Source: Sciurus carolinensis (Eukaryota > Chordata > Mammalia > Rodentia > Sciuridae). From it: 64,000 nucleotides of DNA. The DNA is taken from the NCBI RefSeq assembly GCF_902686445.1, contig NW_025920105.1, forward strand, positions 1,749,120 to 1,813,119. Direction: 5' to 3'. Position numbers and translations under genes: made by a program. This document shows, one piece after another, positions 1 through 10,559 of this stretch. Position 1 is the stretch's first letter. Every line of letters begins with the position of its first letter. The notes beneath the pieces were generated by a model that did no database searches, was not told where the DNA came from, and saw only the letters and a program-made list of their open reading frames with translations.

Positions 1-32
1 TAAAACTCTGACTTTCCTTCTCTGTGTAGAAC

Positions 33-248
33 AGATAGGCACCCTGCCCTAAAACCCACATCTTTTGTCACATGGAACCCTAGGGGTTCTCCCACCATTA
101 TTCTCTGGTATCTAGCAGATAGGTGCCCTGCCCTGAGACCCATGCCTTTGGTTCACAGGAACATGGGGGTCTCTTCACCATTAAAACTGGTGTGATAATT
201 CCATCTGTCTGATCTCTATCAGATAGGCACCCTGGGCTGAGACCCCAC
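33..248. repeat. Three-unit tandem repeat interrupted by ERV-1
   Basis: Units starting near 33, 117 and 221 each open with agatagg, then a 'caccctgccctgagaccca'-like stretch, then a 'tctcaccattaaaa'-like stretch. The third unit stops at 248 and resumes at 7531 (after the duplicated ccccac), where the 'gggagtccctccaccattaaaa' portion continues. Unit lengths are about 84-105 bp. The origin of the repeat is not recognised. Confidence 0.7.
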
Positions 249-751
249 TGTTGCTCCCTGTCGAGCAACAAGGTCTGATGTATCTCCTCAGGGCCTGCCT
301 GAGGAGAATACGGGGCTGAACAGGATGATGAGTGTCAGCGGCAATGGAAACCCACCAGAGTTGGGAGGTCTGTCAGTGCATGAAGCACAGCAGGAACTCA
401 TTTATTGAGGAAGTTACACAGCTTTTATGTAGGGTGGGGGCTAGGTGGGAACCAATTAGCTTAAAGGTCAGCAAGGCACGAGGGAATCACACAGGGGAGA
501 GTCCCATAGGACTAAATGGCAAGCATGAGCTGATCACATTCACGGAACTGCTGCTAATCAATCCCTTACAGTAGGGGGTGGAGATGAGCAGGCCAATCAG
601 GGTGTGGCTGGGTAAGAACACATTTTTCAGTTTCCAGGAGAAAGTGGCAGTACAAAGATGTCCAGGTAAACTGTTGGTGGATCAGGCAGTGCCACGAATG
701 AGGAGGAGGTTGCCACGAGGGTGCAGCTGCCATTAGGGTGCATCCCCTACA
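249..751 (-). repeat. ERV-1 3' LTR
   Basis: The 503-bp copy aligns along its whole length with 7023-7524. On the minus strand it starts TGTAGGGGATGCACC and ends CAACA. A minus-strand AATAAA signal (tttatt at 401-406) marks the probable end of R. Differences from the other LTR are scattered substitutions and small indels. Confidence 0.92.
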
Positions 752-770
752 ATTCCCCCTTTTTGTTTTA
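752..770 (-). promoter_or_regulatory. ERV-1 polypurine tract
   Basis: Read on the minus strand, an A-rich then G-rich run (aaaacaaaaagggggaat) directly precedes the 3' LTR. This is the expected position and composition of a retroviral plus-strand primer. Confidence 0.8.
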
Positions 771-1009
771 TTAGCCCCCCCCGGAGCCAGTTGGAAGGTG
801 GAGCTTCTTTCTTAGGTTGTCTCCTCTTTAGAGATCTTACCCATCTCTGAATAATCCACAGTGCCTCAACAGCTCAGGGGGGAGGGAAATCTCATCAAGA
901 GCCTGTCTTAGGTTGTCCCAGTGCATCTGGGATCTTACCCATCATCAGCTCAAGGGGTCTCCGGGGGTTAACCTTGCATTATCATTATATGCCTCCTCAT
1001 AACCAGTGG

Positions 1010-1550
1010 CTAGTCATTGGTATTGAACTTGGACATTTATTAATTGTACTGCCTTCAAACATTTCTGTACAAACTGTATGACCTTATTGAAAATGTAGGG
1101 GGCCAAAGGTAGGTGCTATAAGGAGAAGGAAAAGGGGACCAAGCAAGGGAAGTAAGTAAGGGAGCCAACCATGTAAGCTCGTCCAGAAGAAGCTAGATTG
1201 AAGCTCGGTACACCATTTTTTCAGATTTTCTTACAGTTGCTTGATCTTGTCATGGACAATTCTGGACTGATCGACATAACAGCAGCATTCCTCCTGAAGA
1301 AACAAGTAAAACCCTCCTTCCCTGGCAGTTAGTAAATTTAACCCTCTCCCATATTGTAGGACTACTGCTGCAAGGGAATCTAATTGTGCCTGGAGGTCTA
1401 AGATTGCACTAGCTATTTATTGCATATCATCTATTAATTGTTGTGAAGGTTTATTATATAAGGTAAGAGAGGTGCCCAGTCTGGCAATTTTGACTCCCGC
1501 TTTAGTTGCTACCTTGTTCTTAACATGTTGTTCATAAAGAGGAATCATGC
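1010..1550 (-). pseudogene. env: Second env transmembrane-subunit-like fragment in ERV-1
   Basis: On the minus strand this contains a partial transmembrane (TM) subunit: a heptad-like stretch near 1400-1500, an immunosuppressive-domain-like segment near 1330-1385, a CX6CC-type cysteine cluster near 1280-1310 ending in a CCCYVD-like motif, then a hydrophobic anchor near 1110-1180. There is no surface subunit, cleavage site or fusion peptide in front of it. It parallels the more complete TM module at about 1600-2260 but is clearly diverged from it, so it looks like a separate env lineage or an old duplication. At least two stop codons break it. I infer a recombination remnant. The basis is visual translation only. 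Confidence 0.6.
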
Positions 1551-1559
1551 TCATTTGGA

Positions 1560-3483
1560 TATGGTGCATATCCATCCTCTGGGGCCAGTACTCTCATGTA
1601 TTGTTTCCTTAATAGCAATAGTTGGACTGTGCTTACATGGTCCTTGATAAAACTATTAACCTATTTAGAATGCAGGGACCAAAGGTTAGGAGTAAGAATA
1701 AAATAATAAGTGACCCCAGTAAGGTAGAAATCAAGGTGGTCAACTAAGGGGAGGAATTAAACCATGATTCAAACCAGCCTTACTGTGCTTCTCACTCCTT
1801 CTTCTGTTTGGCTAGTCCTTCTCTAAGTTTAGTCATAGATTCTTTAATTACTCCTAAATGGTCAACATAAAAGCAACATTCTTCACCTAGGACCACACAC
1901 AATCCTCCTTGCTGTACAAAAATCAAATTTAATCCCCTCCTGTTTTGCATTATACTTTAGCTAGGGAAGTGAGGGATTTTTGAAGGTGGGAAATGGAGAT
2001 TTCTAGCTTCTCAATATCCAGATCAATAGCTGCTCTTAAAACAGAGTAATGTTGATTCTGAATTATTAAGGAAGCTGTTACTGTTCTGGCTCTTATGAGT
2101 CCCATACCCAGAATCATACTTAGGGTTAGGGCCATAAGAGGTTCCCTCTTGGTCCTAGGGGGATTCCCTCTTAGTCGTAGATAGATGTCCTCATCTGAAT
2201 GATATAATAGCCTGGGAACTAACCTAACAAGCACACAAAAGCCTTGGGAGTTACTGATCACTTCTGTATGGGCACATGGTGTGAGTCCTGTAGAACAGGC
2301 CCACCAAGTGTCCTGCTGGGGGATCAGATATTGACCTGAGTTGCTCAGTGTTACAGTTTACTTGCATAAAGATTGATGAGATACAGGGATATAGCCTATA
2401 CAGAGCCCTTGTCCAGTAACTTGTTGTAAGGTCAGGGAACCTTTTGATTGCCAGCAACATTCATTAGAGTTGTGGGAAGAGGTATAGTTTCCTAGAGTTG
2501 TTATGCCTTCATAATATGGTGGGGCTGTATCATAACACAGCCAACAGGATTTAGTTATATTGGGATTAGAGTTGTTTAGGACTAAGTAGGATTGTTCTAG
2601 AAGAGCTAATAGGGGGTCCACGAGGGTCCCCATTGGGAGAGTGGTAGACTTCAGTAGCAAGGTCTTGGCACTAGGAGATGTGGTTGAGAGATGTGTTCTT
2701 GGTTTCAGGGTACCAGTTTGTTGAATGGATTGTTTGCTTGGATTAAGTACCTGGTTGGGGCCCAATGCTGTTTTGCTCAGGGGTTTATGGACCAACTTAA
2801 TTGTGAAGATTAGTCCAGGATTATACCTGCTGTGGTAAAGTCTTAGTCCCCAGATTTTTCCAGCCTCCCAGTTTGCCTTTTTTCCTGCGGGGGTGAACTT
2901 TATGACTGATGGGTTGCAGCATCCCCCTGCAGTAGCTAATGGGAAGGCAGAATATTCTGATTGGTTTCTGTCATAACATTGCCCAGAGTTTACCTTTTTA
3001 CCTTGCTGGTGGCAATAACCTTGTCCCACTTCTTGCATGTTTTCACCCCTTTCCACTGAGATTAGGTCTCCAGTGATGGGGGATTCCACATGATCCACCC
3101 AGTAGATTCACAATCCCATGCTTTACAGTAGGCACTTTTGGGACCTCTGCCTTGGCAATTTGCTTTCTGTCTCTCGAGTGAGCGGGGCAGATGTAGAACC
3201 CTAGGCTTCTGGTATTGCTGCGACCCCCAGGAGTTAAACACCCGTACCCTGAGAAGGGTTCCTGATCTGAAGGGTCCCATGTATTCCCCACAAGGTCACA
3301 CAAGTCCACAAGGAGGTCAAGGAACCGAGTTCCTAGAGGGGCTAAATTTGAGGAGGTGACATTGGCTATTTTGTCGGTTTCCGTGTTGATGACCATCCAG
3401 GTTTGGTTCCATGGGAGGTGGGGGTTTCCTTGAACTAGTATAGTACTTACAGTTAGGAAGCAAAGGGTTACTAAAAGTCCCAT
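1560..3483 (-). pseudogene. env: ERV-1 env (gammaretrovirus-type), broken
   Basis: The reading starts at 3483 with a hydrophobic signal peptide (MGLLVTLCFLTVSTIL) and an SU N-terminal region resembling gammaretroviral receptor-binding domains. The frame shifts between about 3098 and 3043. The SU C-terminal half then reads on from 3098 with a proline/threonine-rich hinge (about 2640-2760) and the SU disulfide motif CWLC near 2550. One stop falls at 2358. The same frame resumes through a furin-like RTKR site near 2150 and a hydrophobic fusion peptide into the TM heptad region, ending at a stop at 1950. Beyond that, in another frame, an immunosuppressive-like segment, a CX6CC motif and a membrane anchor can be traced to about 1600. 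The damage is therefore one SU frameshift, one stop in late SU and breaks in TM. No function is expected. Confidence 0.82.
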
Positions 3484-3674
3484 GGTAAGCTGAGGGATTT
3501 AGGATTTAGTATGGTTTTGATACTTATGGTACAGCTCCAGGTGCTCCAAGAAAGCTTGGATGATAATGGCACTAATGAACACTAACAGAGAGATGATGAG
3601 CAGTCCAGTGATGATGAGGCAAAGAGTCCACCAAGGTTTTTGCATACCTGTCAAAGACAAGAGAATACCATCCC

Positions 3675-4560
3675 TCAAGAGGCGGAGCTCCCTGGGTCAG
3701 TATTATCATTTTGTGAGGGGAGGGCATCATTTAGAGGGGGGTGATATTTAATGTTCTTTGCAGGGACCCAATTGGGCTTGTCCTCATCAATAGGAAATAC
3801 ACTTCCGAATCCCCTTCCAACAGTTATGAGAGGGTCAGGACTTCTCCAGGCCCCTGTGAGAGGGTCTTTCCATTGGACTTTGATGTTGTGATATTTTACC
3901 ATGGTTGCCCAATGCTTTTGGAAAGGGGAGAGATGATCATTTTTGGAAAAATCTAAAATTTTTAGAGTGCATAGTGCCATCCTTACTTGATCATGGGGGG
4001 ATGATACTCCCCCTTTTTGTTTTAATAGCTGGGTCTTTAGGGTTCTGTTTTGTCGTTCGACAATTGCTTGACCAGTGGGATTGTAGGGTATGCCCGTATT
4101 ATGCTGCATGCACCAGTGTTCTATAAATGTGGAGAACGATTTACTGGCAAAGCAAGGGCCATTGTCAGTTTTGAGTTGTTTAGGTAGGCCGAGGACTGCA
4201 AAACATTGTAGTAAATGATTGATAGCATGTTTTGCTTTTCTCTGGCATGGGCTATGGCCCAGCAGGCATGTGAGAAAGTATCAATGGTTACAAAGACATA
4301 TTTGAGCTTTCCAAAAGGAGCATAATGGGTGACTTCTGTTTGCCACTGATGGTTAGGTGTTAACCCACGGGGGTTGACTCCACTTCTTGTAAAGGAGGCA
4401 CTTGTAGAAAAGGTGAACAAGATTTACAGATACAGGCAATTCATTTTAGTTCCTTAATAGGGACCTGGGGATACCTGTGGTGTAAACCCCTGCCAATTAA
4501 CATGAGTAAGCTCATGAAAGGAGGTAGCCTCCTCTTGGAAAGAATAGCTTTGCAGAGAAG
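3675..4560 (-). pseudogene. pol: ERV-1 integrase (betaretrovirus-like), frameshifted
   Basis: The N-terminal HHCC zinc-finger remnant is traceable around 4400-4520 (histidines in FHELTH; paired cysteines near 4425-4440). The catalytic core follows. The first acidic position is Glu instead of Asp (sequence WQTEVTH), the second is in a TDNGP motif near 4155, and the Glu lies in GQAIVERQNR near 4045-4075. The C-terminal domain (DPLTGAWRSPDPL and NWVPAKNIK) has the character of class II/betaretroviral integrases. A frameshift near 4190 separates the two halves of the core. The 3' end overlaps the env leader region, as in simple retroviruses. Confidence 0.83.
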
Positions 4561-4999
4561 ACGCTAAGGAGTCAGCAATTGTATTGCCCTGAGATAAAAT
4601 ACCTGGGAGGAATTGGTGCCCCCGGAGGTGCTGCAGGAATATAGATTTAGTCCTCAACTTTAAAAGGTTTCTTGCCTAAAGCATTAAAAGTGTGATGGGA
4701 TTATCATCAAGCTTAATGTGTGACCAGGGAAGGTTAGGGAGCAGATTGGCAGCATAGAGGCTATCAGTGAACAGGTTGAAAGGCTCTTGTATTTCACTTA
4801 AGGCTAGAAAAATGGCATAGAGCTCTTTGAATTGTGCTGAACCTTGGATGTCATGGACTAACATCTTGGGGGTTTCGTCAACCTGCATAGAAGGTGGAAA
4901 AATAACTATTGCTGCTCCTCTTTTTCCCCCATCTAAGAACACTGTGAGAAAGGAAGGATTAGCCTCAGGTAAAAACAATCTTGGTGGGAAAAGTAACAA
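4560..4999 (-). pseudogene. pol: ERV-1 RNase H (betaretrovirus-like), N-terminally truncated
   Basis: The open segment 4676-4999 shows the RNase H acidic residues in order: Asp in TVFLDGG, Glu in QFKELYAI and Asp in LFTDSLYA. It is followed by a PWSHIKLDDNP segment typical of class II ERVs. The C-terminal part continues in another frame at about 4560-4657 (HLRGH histidine motif, then a DSLA motif). Upstream of codon 1 (4999) the homology stops abruptly and AT-rich DNA begins, so the reverse transcriptase is missing. This is a degenerate pol remnant. Confidence 0.8.
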
Positions 5000-6590
5000 A
5001 TTTTACATACACCCTATTGATAAAAGGTCCTATAATAGAATACTAAATGATAGAAATAAATCCCCAATAAAATTTACTGTTTATAATTACCATACAGACA
5101 AGTTTAGTTTGGAGAATAGCAGCTTGATAAATTCCCTGCTTTAAAACTTGTATACCTGGAAAATATGAACACATTTAATATACAAAGAGTGACCATTTCA
5201 CAATTACCTTGACACTTTTATATTATCCAATTTAGTTTTTAAACCTCAATTTTGAAGACTAATTGTCCTAAAGAATGAAACTTAACAGATATAATGTTAA
5301 GAGTAAATTAATGTCTGTAAGAAATCCTTGTCAATTTAACATATAAATTAAACTTCTGTTTATATCAGTACAGTAGTATTTGACTTTAAGAAAAACCTTA
5401 AACAGTTTTAACTGATTGTCTTACATACTTGTAACCAACTTATTTACATGCAAACTTGCTGATATTTGCCCTTTACTTACAGACTTTCTTAGCACTTACT
5501 TAGACCCTCATGTATTTCATTATATAACACTTTCTTATCCAGAAAGATTTTGTTCTTCACTAAATATAGTTCCATTTTTAGAGCCTTTTATTTTCTCTTT
5601 CCTATGTGTTGACCACTTTTTGTTCACATTCTGAAACAACTCTTATAAAATTTCTGAATTTAGATAAATTACTCCATTTTAACAAGATAAAGTACTTTGT
5701 TGTTTATAGTACTCTAACTGAAACACAGTAGAAACCTTTAGAACCCTTTGTATATAGAATTGTACCTGTTAGGACATAACTCTTAGTAACCTTGTTTTCA
5801 GTCAAGATATTAGATGAGTGTTCTGAACAGTATTTGCCATCTTTTTCTTGTTGAAGAAAAGTCCTAGAAATAATTGATATTAGACATTTCATTAACATCA
5901 ACATTTCATTAGTTTGATCACCTAGAGACTTGCAAGTTATTTCTAAAGACATTTTACTTTTATTAGTTTACCCAATTTAAATTGAACCTTTTTAAATCAC
6001 CTGAATTCAAACTATTTGGATCCATTTTTAAATTTTAATTTTAGGAGTGCTCAGTTCTGATACAGACAAAACATGACATCAGACAGCACGACATACAAAT
6101 AACACAAAATCAAAGGCCTTGTAACTTTATAGGTGAATCTCCATTGCAATGTAACAGATGTTCAAAAATAACTGTAGAGTTGGATAAAAATAGAACTGAT
6201 CAAAAAAGTCATGAGCTCAAAAATACAGCATTAAAGAAAAACAAAACAAAACAAGAATCCTGGAAAATGAGTTAGTTCTGTGTAGCAGCCCAGGAGTTTA
6301 AGTCTCAGGTCGCTCCCTCACTGAGGTTGTTGCAGTTTTTCATTCCAATGCAGGCTTCAGCAAGGCCAGGCCGGGGCAGGGAGTGACTCTGTGCTGAAGA
6401 TAAGTTCTGTATCCAGATAGGGTGGAGGAGGGGCTGAAGAAGCCTGGAAAGGGTTAGAAGAGAGAGTGGACTTGGGGGAGGACTGCTTCAAGGACACGGG
6501 TGTTCCCTCCCTAGGTGGCCATGGAGTTGCATCAAAAGGATCAAGAGGGGGGCCTGTTTCTGTCCCTTGTGATAGTTCCTCTTGGCTCTT
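5000..6590 (-). other. AT-rich non-retroviral filler inside ERV-1
   Basis: Between the gag start and RNase H the provirus holds about 1.3-1.6 kb that I cannot read as gag, protease or reverse transcriptase in any frame. The segment 5020-6300 is strongly AT-rich with only short chance ORFs. The part at about 5360-6045 has an inverted homologue outside the provirus at 8575-9405. 6300-6590 is GC-richer and may be diverged gag or leader. Replacement of gag-pol by unrelated DNA recalls non-autonomous retroviral families of rodents such as ETn. That comparison is by architecture only. Confidence 0.6.
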
Positions 6591-6947
6591 TCATGGGAGG
6601 ACCTCAGGATGGTCCTTTGGAGAGCCAGCACCTTTGGAGAGACCCTTGTCTTTATCTGGGCTGTGGGTAGAATGCGGCAGGAAACAGCTTTTAAGGGCTG
6701 CGATAGTGGGGAAGGCCCCGAGAGGGAGGATATCTCCCTTATTAACTTGCACCTTACAAAGAAGTTTTTCAATTCTGTCCCATGTTTCCCAGTCAAACAA
6801 GTTTGCTTCAGGCAGCTAAGGGACTGTCTTGATGAGGGCCTTCCAGGTCTGAAATGCCTGGCTATCTGAGAGTTCTAATCCTCTACTTTTAAGGAGAATC
6901 CTAAGGGAGTCAAGGGAGGGGTCAAACTTGGAATTGGACTGTCCCAT
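6591..6947 (-). pseudogene. gag: ERV-1 gag N-terminus (matrix-like), truncated
   Basis: A minus-strand ATG at 6947 opens MGQSNSKF, with Gly2 as a potential myristoylation site, 56 nt after the primer-binding site. A matrix-like helical region with Trp residues follows (FQTWKAL and FDWETWDRI), which resembles betaretroviral matrix proteins. An in-frame TAG near 6816-6818 interrupts it, and the frame ends at a stop at 6591. No capsid major homology region or zinc knuckles follow, so gag is reduced to its first ~120 codons. Confidence 0.65.
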
Positions 6948-7002
6948 ATCTTATGGAAGTACAAGCACCCACAGTCCGATTGACCTCTTGGCAACTTCGT
7001 GA

Positions 7003-7020
7003 TCCTCACACGGTGCACCA
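7003..7020 (-). promoter_or_regulatory. ERV-1 primer-binding site
   Basis: On the minus strand, two bases after the 5' LTR, the 18-mer TGGTGCACCGTGTGAGGA starts with the TGG that pairs with a tRNA CCA end. I cannot assign the primer tRNA with confidence. The first seven bases fit a glycine tRNA 3' end, but the rest does not. Confidence 0.75.
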
Positions 7021-7022
7021 GT

Positions 7023-7524
7023 TGTTGCTCCCTGTTGAGTTACAAGGTCCAATGTATCTCCTCAGGGCCCACCTGAGGAGAATACAGGGCTGACAGGATG
7101 ATGAGTGTCAGCGGCAATGGAAACCCACCAGAGCCAAGAGGTCTGTCAGAGCACAAAACACAGCAGGAACTTGTTTATTGAGGAAGTTACACAACTTTTA
7201 TGTAGGGTGGGGGCTAGGTGGGAACCAATAAGCTTAAAGGCCAGCAAGGCATGGGGGAATCACACAGGAGAGAATCCCATAGGACTAAATGGCAAGCACG
7301 AGCTGATCACATTCATGGAACTGCTGCTAATCAATCCCTGACAGTAGGGGGTGGAGATGAGCAGACCAATCAGGGAGTTGCTGGGTAAGAACACATTTTT
7401 CAGTTTCCGGGGGAGAGTGGCAGTACAAAGATGTCCAGGTAAACTGTTGGTGGATCAGGCAGTGCCACGAATGAGGAGGAGGTTACCACGAGGGTGCAGC
7501 CACCATTAGGGTGCATCCCCTACA
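7023..7524 (-). repeat. ERV-1 5' LTR
   Basis: This is the partner of 249-751. The minus-strand AATAAA signal corresponds to tttatt at 7174-7179. It is followed immediately by the target duplication ccccac at 7525-7530. Confidence 0.92.
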
Positions 7525-7530
7525 CCCCAC

Positions 7531-8574
7531 CTCTAATCTCATGGGACACCGGGAGTCCCTCCACCATTAAAATTGGGGCAAAGACATTCCTTAATTTCTG
7601 ATGGCATTGTCCATTTTGGTGTTGGAAAGAATCCAGGGAATGCTATAGTTTCAATCTGGCACCCCATTCACACCTCTCCAACATGGGAATCAGTCTATTC
7701 TATGGGATTCCCCTTTGGTTTGTTTCATTAGTAATTTTAAGTTCCTTTACTTCCAAACTGATCTCAAAATCAAACACCTCGTAAGGTCAGCACTCAAATT
7801 TGACCACAATACAAATTATATCATCTGTACCATTGACCTAATATGAAGATTTGATCAAGAAATCCTCCAAAAATTAAAATATTATTTATCACGAAATGAC
7901 ATATGGAGTGAGGTACCAACCCAAAATCATGTAAAAAATCTTATTTAAAACGCCTACCCTCAACTGACAGATGGAGCAAAAATTTAAACTGCTTATCACT
8001 GAGAGAGAGAAAATTAACCCTAACCAGTCCAACAACCAGTGGCATGTCTCAGTAAGGAGTGTGATATAGCACCCCATTCCTCAAAATAGTGGGTGGTAAT
8101 GTTTCAGAATCTTCTGCATCCAAACCTGACCTGATTACCAACCAGGGAAAAAAGAAATAAAAATCCCTAAGCAGCAATTTACCTTGCCTAATCTTGCTGA
8201 AGCCTACATTGGAATATAAACTGCAAAAAACAGTAGGCTCAGTGAGGGACCAACCTAGGCTGAAGAAAACAAATGCCCATTTTAAGTTCCTCCTGGACAG
8301 CAACACACACATACACAAAAAATGGTTTTAAGACTTTCTTTCTCTCTCCCTCCCTCCTGTCTCTCTTTTTTTAAAATTTTTAAAATTTTTAGCACAAAAT
8401 TTTGATCCTACATACCTAGGTTAATATTTTCTTATTAGTTCTATTTTTATTCAACTCTAGAGTTAGTTTTTCTTTTAAACCTCTATAAAGAAGATTCATC
8501 TGCAAAAATTGCAAGACCTTTGCTTTTGTGTTATGTGTATATATGTATCAAAACTAGCCAATAGATAATAGGTG
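7531..8574. other. Unassigned DNA after ERV-1
   Basis: The first ~70 bp complete the tandem unit split by ERV-1. The remainder is AT-rich, with a short TC/T-rich stretch at 8336-8380 and only chance ORFs. I recognise no gene or repeat family. Confidence 0.5.
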
Positions 8575-9405
8575 TCACAAATTAAAATTTAAAAATGGAT
8601 CCAGGTACCTTTAATTTACATGATTTAAAAGGGTTCAATTTAAATTGGGTAAACAAATGAAGTTAAAATGTCTTTAAAATTACTTAATACACAATTCTCT
8701 CCGGGTAGTCAAACTAATAAAATATTGATTTTTTTAAATGTCTGATATCAATTGTTTCTAGAACTTATGTTGAATGGAAAAATGATGGCAGATGTTGTTC
8801 AATACACTTCTCTGATATCTTGGTTTTAGAGTAAAGTAAATAAATTAGATTTGACATGTATAGGATTACTTAAATGCATTTGTTTTAGAAATCTGATTAA
8901 CAAAGTTAAAATGTTGTTAAATAACATTGATTACTCTAATGTTCCTGAATTCCATAGGGTGATATACTTAAACATTGTGTGTTCATAAATTGGTAAACAG
9001 ATATTGTTCCATGTACAAGGTGTTGGAAATTTTCAAATAAGTTTCAGTTAGAGTACTGTATATAACATAAAGTATTTCATATTATTAAAATGGAATAATT
9101 TCTCAAAATTCAGTACTTGCATAAGTGTTGTTCCAAAATGTGAAGAAAAAAGGATCAACAGAGAGAAAAGAGAAAAAGGTTCTAGGTACAGAAATACACT
9201 TAGTAGAAGGGAGAAGAAAATATTTCTGGGTAAGAAAGTTCTTGTGTAATGAAATACATGAGGGTCTAAGTAAGTGCCAAGAAAGTCTGTGTGCAAGTAA
9301 AGGGCAAATTTCATAAAGTTGGTGTGTAGCTAAGTTAGTTATCTGTATGTGAGACAATTATTTAAAGCTACCTAAGGTTTTTTCTAAGATCAAATACTGA
9401 TGTAC
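8575..9405 (-). repeat. Inverted homologue of the ERV-1 AT-rich segment
   Basis: The reverse complement of this block matches about 5360-6045 in order. A 'ctttactt..cagactttcttagcac' region occurs at both ends, and both carry the landmark aaaatggatcca/tggatccattttta near their inner ends (8595 and 6019). It is longer than the copy inside ERV-1, so one copy has gained or lost sequence. The repeat family is unknown; it may be the interior of another ERV. Confidence 0.7.
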
Positions 9406-9479
9406 TCATGTAAACCAGAATTTAATCCACATATTGAACAGAAAAATATTTGGGCAAAATCCCAAGTGACACAAGACCA

Positions 9480-10370
9480 AGATGAGTGGATTCAGAGGGC
9501 AATGCCACTGGGACCTGTGCTAGTCTGGGTGATGTTCACTCCCTCATGAACCCGTTCATCACTCCCAGGTTGAGTAGTCCTTTTGGGGACTTTTGGGGTT
9601 CAATTGACTGTGGTAGGACTCGGGTGACCTTGTGGCTATGATGCCTTTTGGGGCCAAACATGGACAGTGCTACCTTGCCAGCAGTGTACTGCAAGCTGTC
9701 AGACTTCATCAGGGTCCCTTTAACTGGAGGGAGCTGTATCACCCATAGGTCAGTGTGTCTGCACCCCCAACACACACTGACTATACTGCTCCTGGGTGAA
9801 GAAGTAAGGATCACATTTCCTGAAAAGAGTAGCCACATGGGATGTGCCTCTTACCTCTTTACTCTTACCATTACTGCTGTTCCAGTGCTTAACTTGAATC
9901 ACGCCTCAAGCAGCCAGGAGCAGAAGTGTCTTTGATGACCAAGGGAATCCTGACATCACCATGCTCTCATTTTATCTCTTTGTTATGTCAGGTGGTATCT
10001 GCAGAAAATCCAGGTTATCACAGCAGACAATCATTTGGACTCATATTGCCCAAGGTCCAGAAACACCCCCTGTGGTGATAAACAAATTGCACGCTCCTAC
10101 ATGTTCCTGGAATTTCCTCCCACTTCAATCCCACATTGCAGTATGCAAGCCCTTTTGACAGTGAATATCCTAACTGTCTCCTTATTTTCTATCATTTCAC
10201 AGGATCACTGTTAACAAACTTAGGCATTTCTTTGAGAAGAATTGAAACCAGGGTAACAGGATATTGAAGGATGGATGGTTCAATGGAATTAACATTCAAA
10301 ACCTAAGCTCAGTGCAAAGATATTTGGAAGTTTTGCTGGAAACACAACCACAGGAAGTATGAAAATTTGG
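9480..10370 (+). repeat. Direct repeat copy A (~0.85 kb)
   Basis: This block is homologous in the same orientation to 12690-13575. Shared landmarks are 'gccaaac(a/g)tgga' (9652 and 12838), the '(a)aaggtccagaaacaaccc'-like run (10050 and 13250), and 'gcccttttgac(a/t)gtgaatatc' (10149 and 13346). Divergence is roughly 20-25% by eye. No coding function is assigned. It could be old ERV interior. Confidence 0.7.
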
Positions 10371-10394
10371 TGTTGATTTAATTTTTTTAAAACA

Positions 10395-10550
10395 TCATGT
10401 GGTTTTTATTTATTTATTTTTTATTGTAAACAAATGGGATACATGTTGTTTCTCTGTTTGTACATGGAGTAAAGGCATACCATTTGTGTAGTCATAAATT
10501 TACATAGGGTAATGTTGTTTGATTCATTCTGTTGATTTACTTTTTTTAAT
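10395..10550 (-). mobile_element. L1 3'-end fragment
   Basis: A T-rich start followed by attgtaaacaaatgggatac and the 'tacatggagtaaaggcatac' region matches the 3' UTR of the full-length L1s in this window, here in minus orientation. Only about 150 bp are present, so it is strongly 5'-truncated. Confidence 0.8.
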
Positions 10551-10559
10551 TTCAACAGC

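Larger units (their letters stand above)
249..7524 (-). mobile_element. ERV-1: chimeric minus-strand provirus with two LTRs
   Basis: Two near-identical ~502-bp LTRs (249-751 and 7023-7524) begin TGT and end ACA. A 6-bp target duplication, ccccac, lies at 243-248 and 7525-7530. Read on the minus strand the order is 5' LTR, primer-binding site, a gag start, AT-rich DNA, RNase H, integrase, env, polypurine tract, 3' LTR. Capsid, nucleocapsid, protease and most of reverse transcriptase are not found. The pol remnants look like betaretrovirus/class II ERV. The env is of gammaretroviral type, with a CWLC motif and a CX6CC-type transmembrane subunit. A 6-bp duplication fits class II integrases. Every reading frame is broken, so this is an inactive fossil. 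The LTRs differ at a few per cent of sites by eye, which suggests a middle-aged insertion. Confidence 0.9.
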
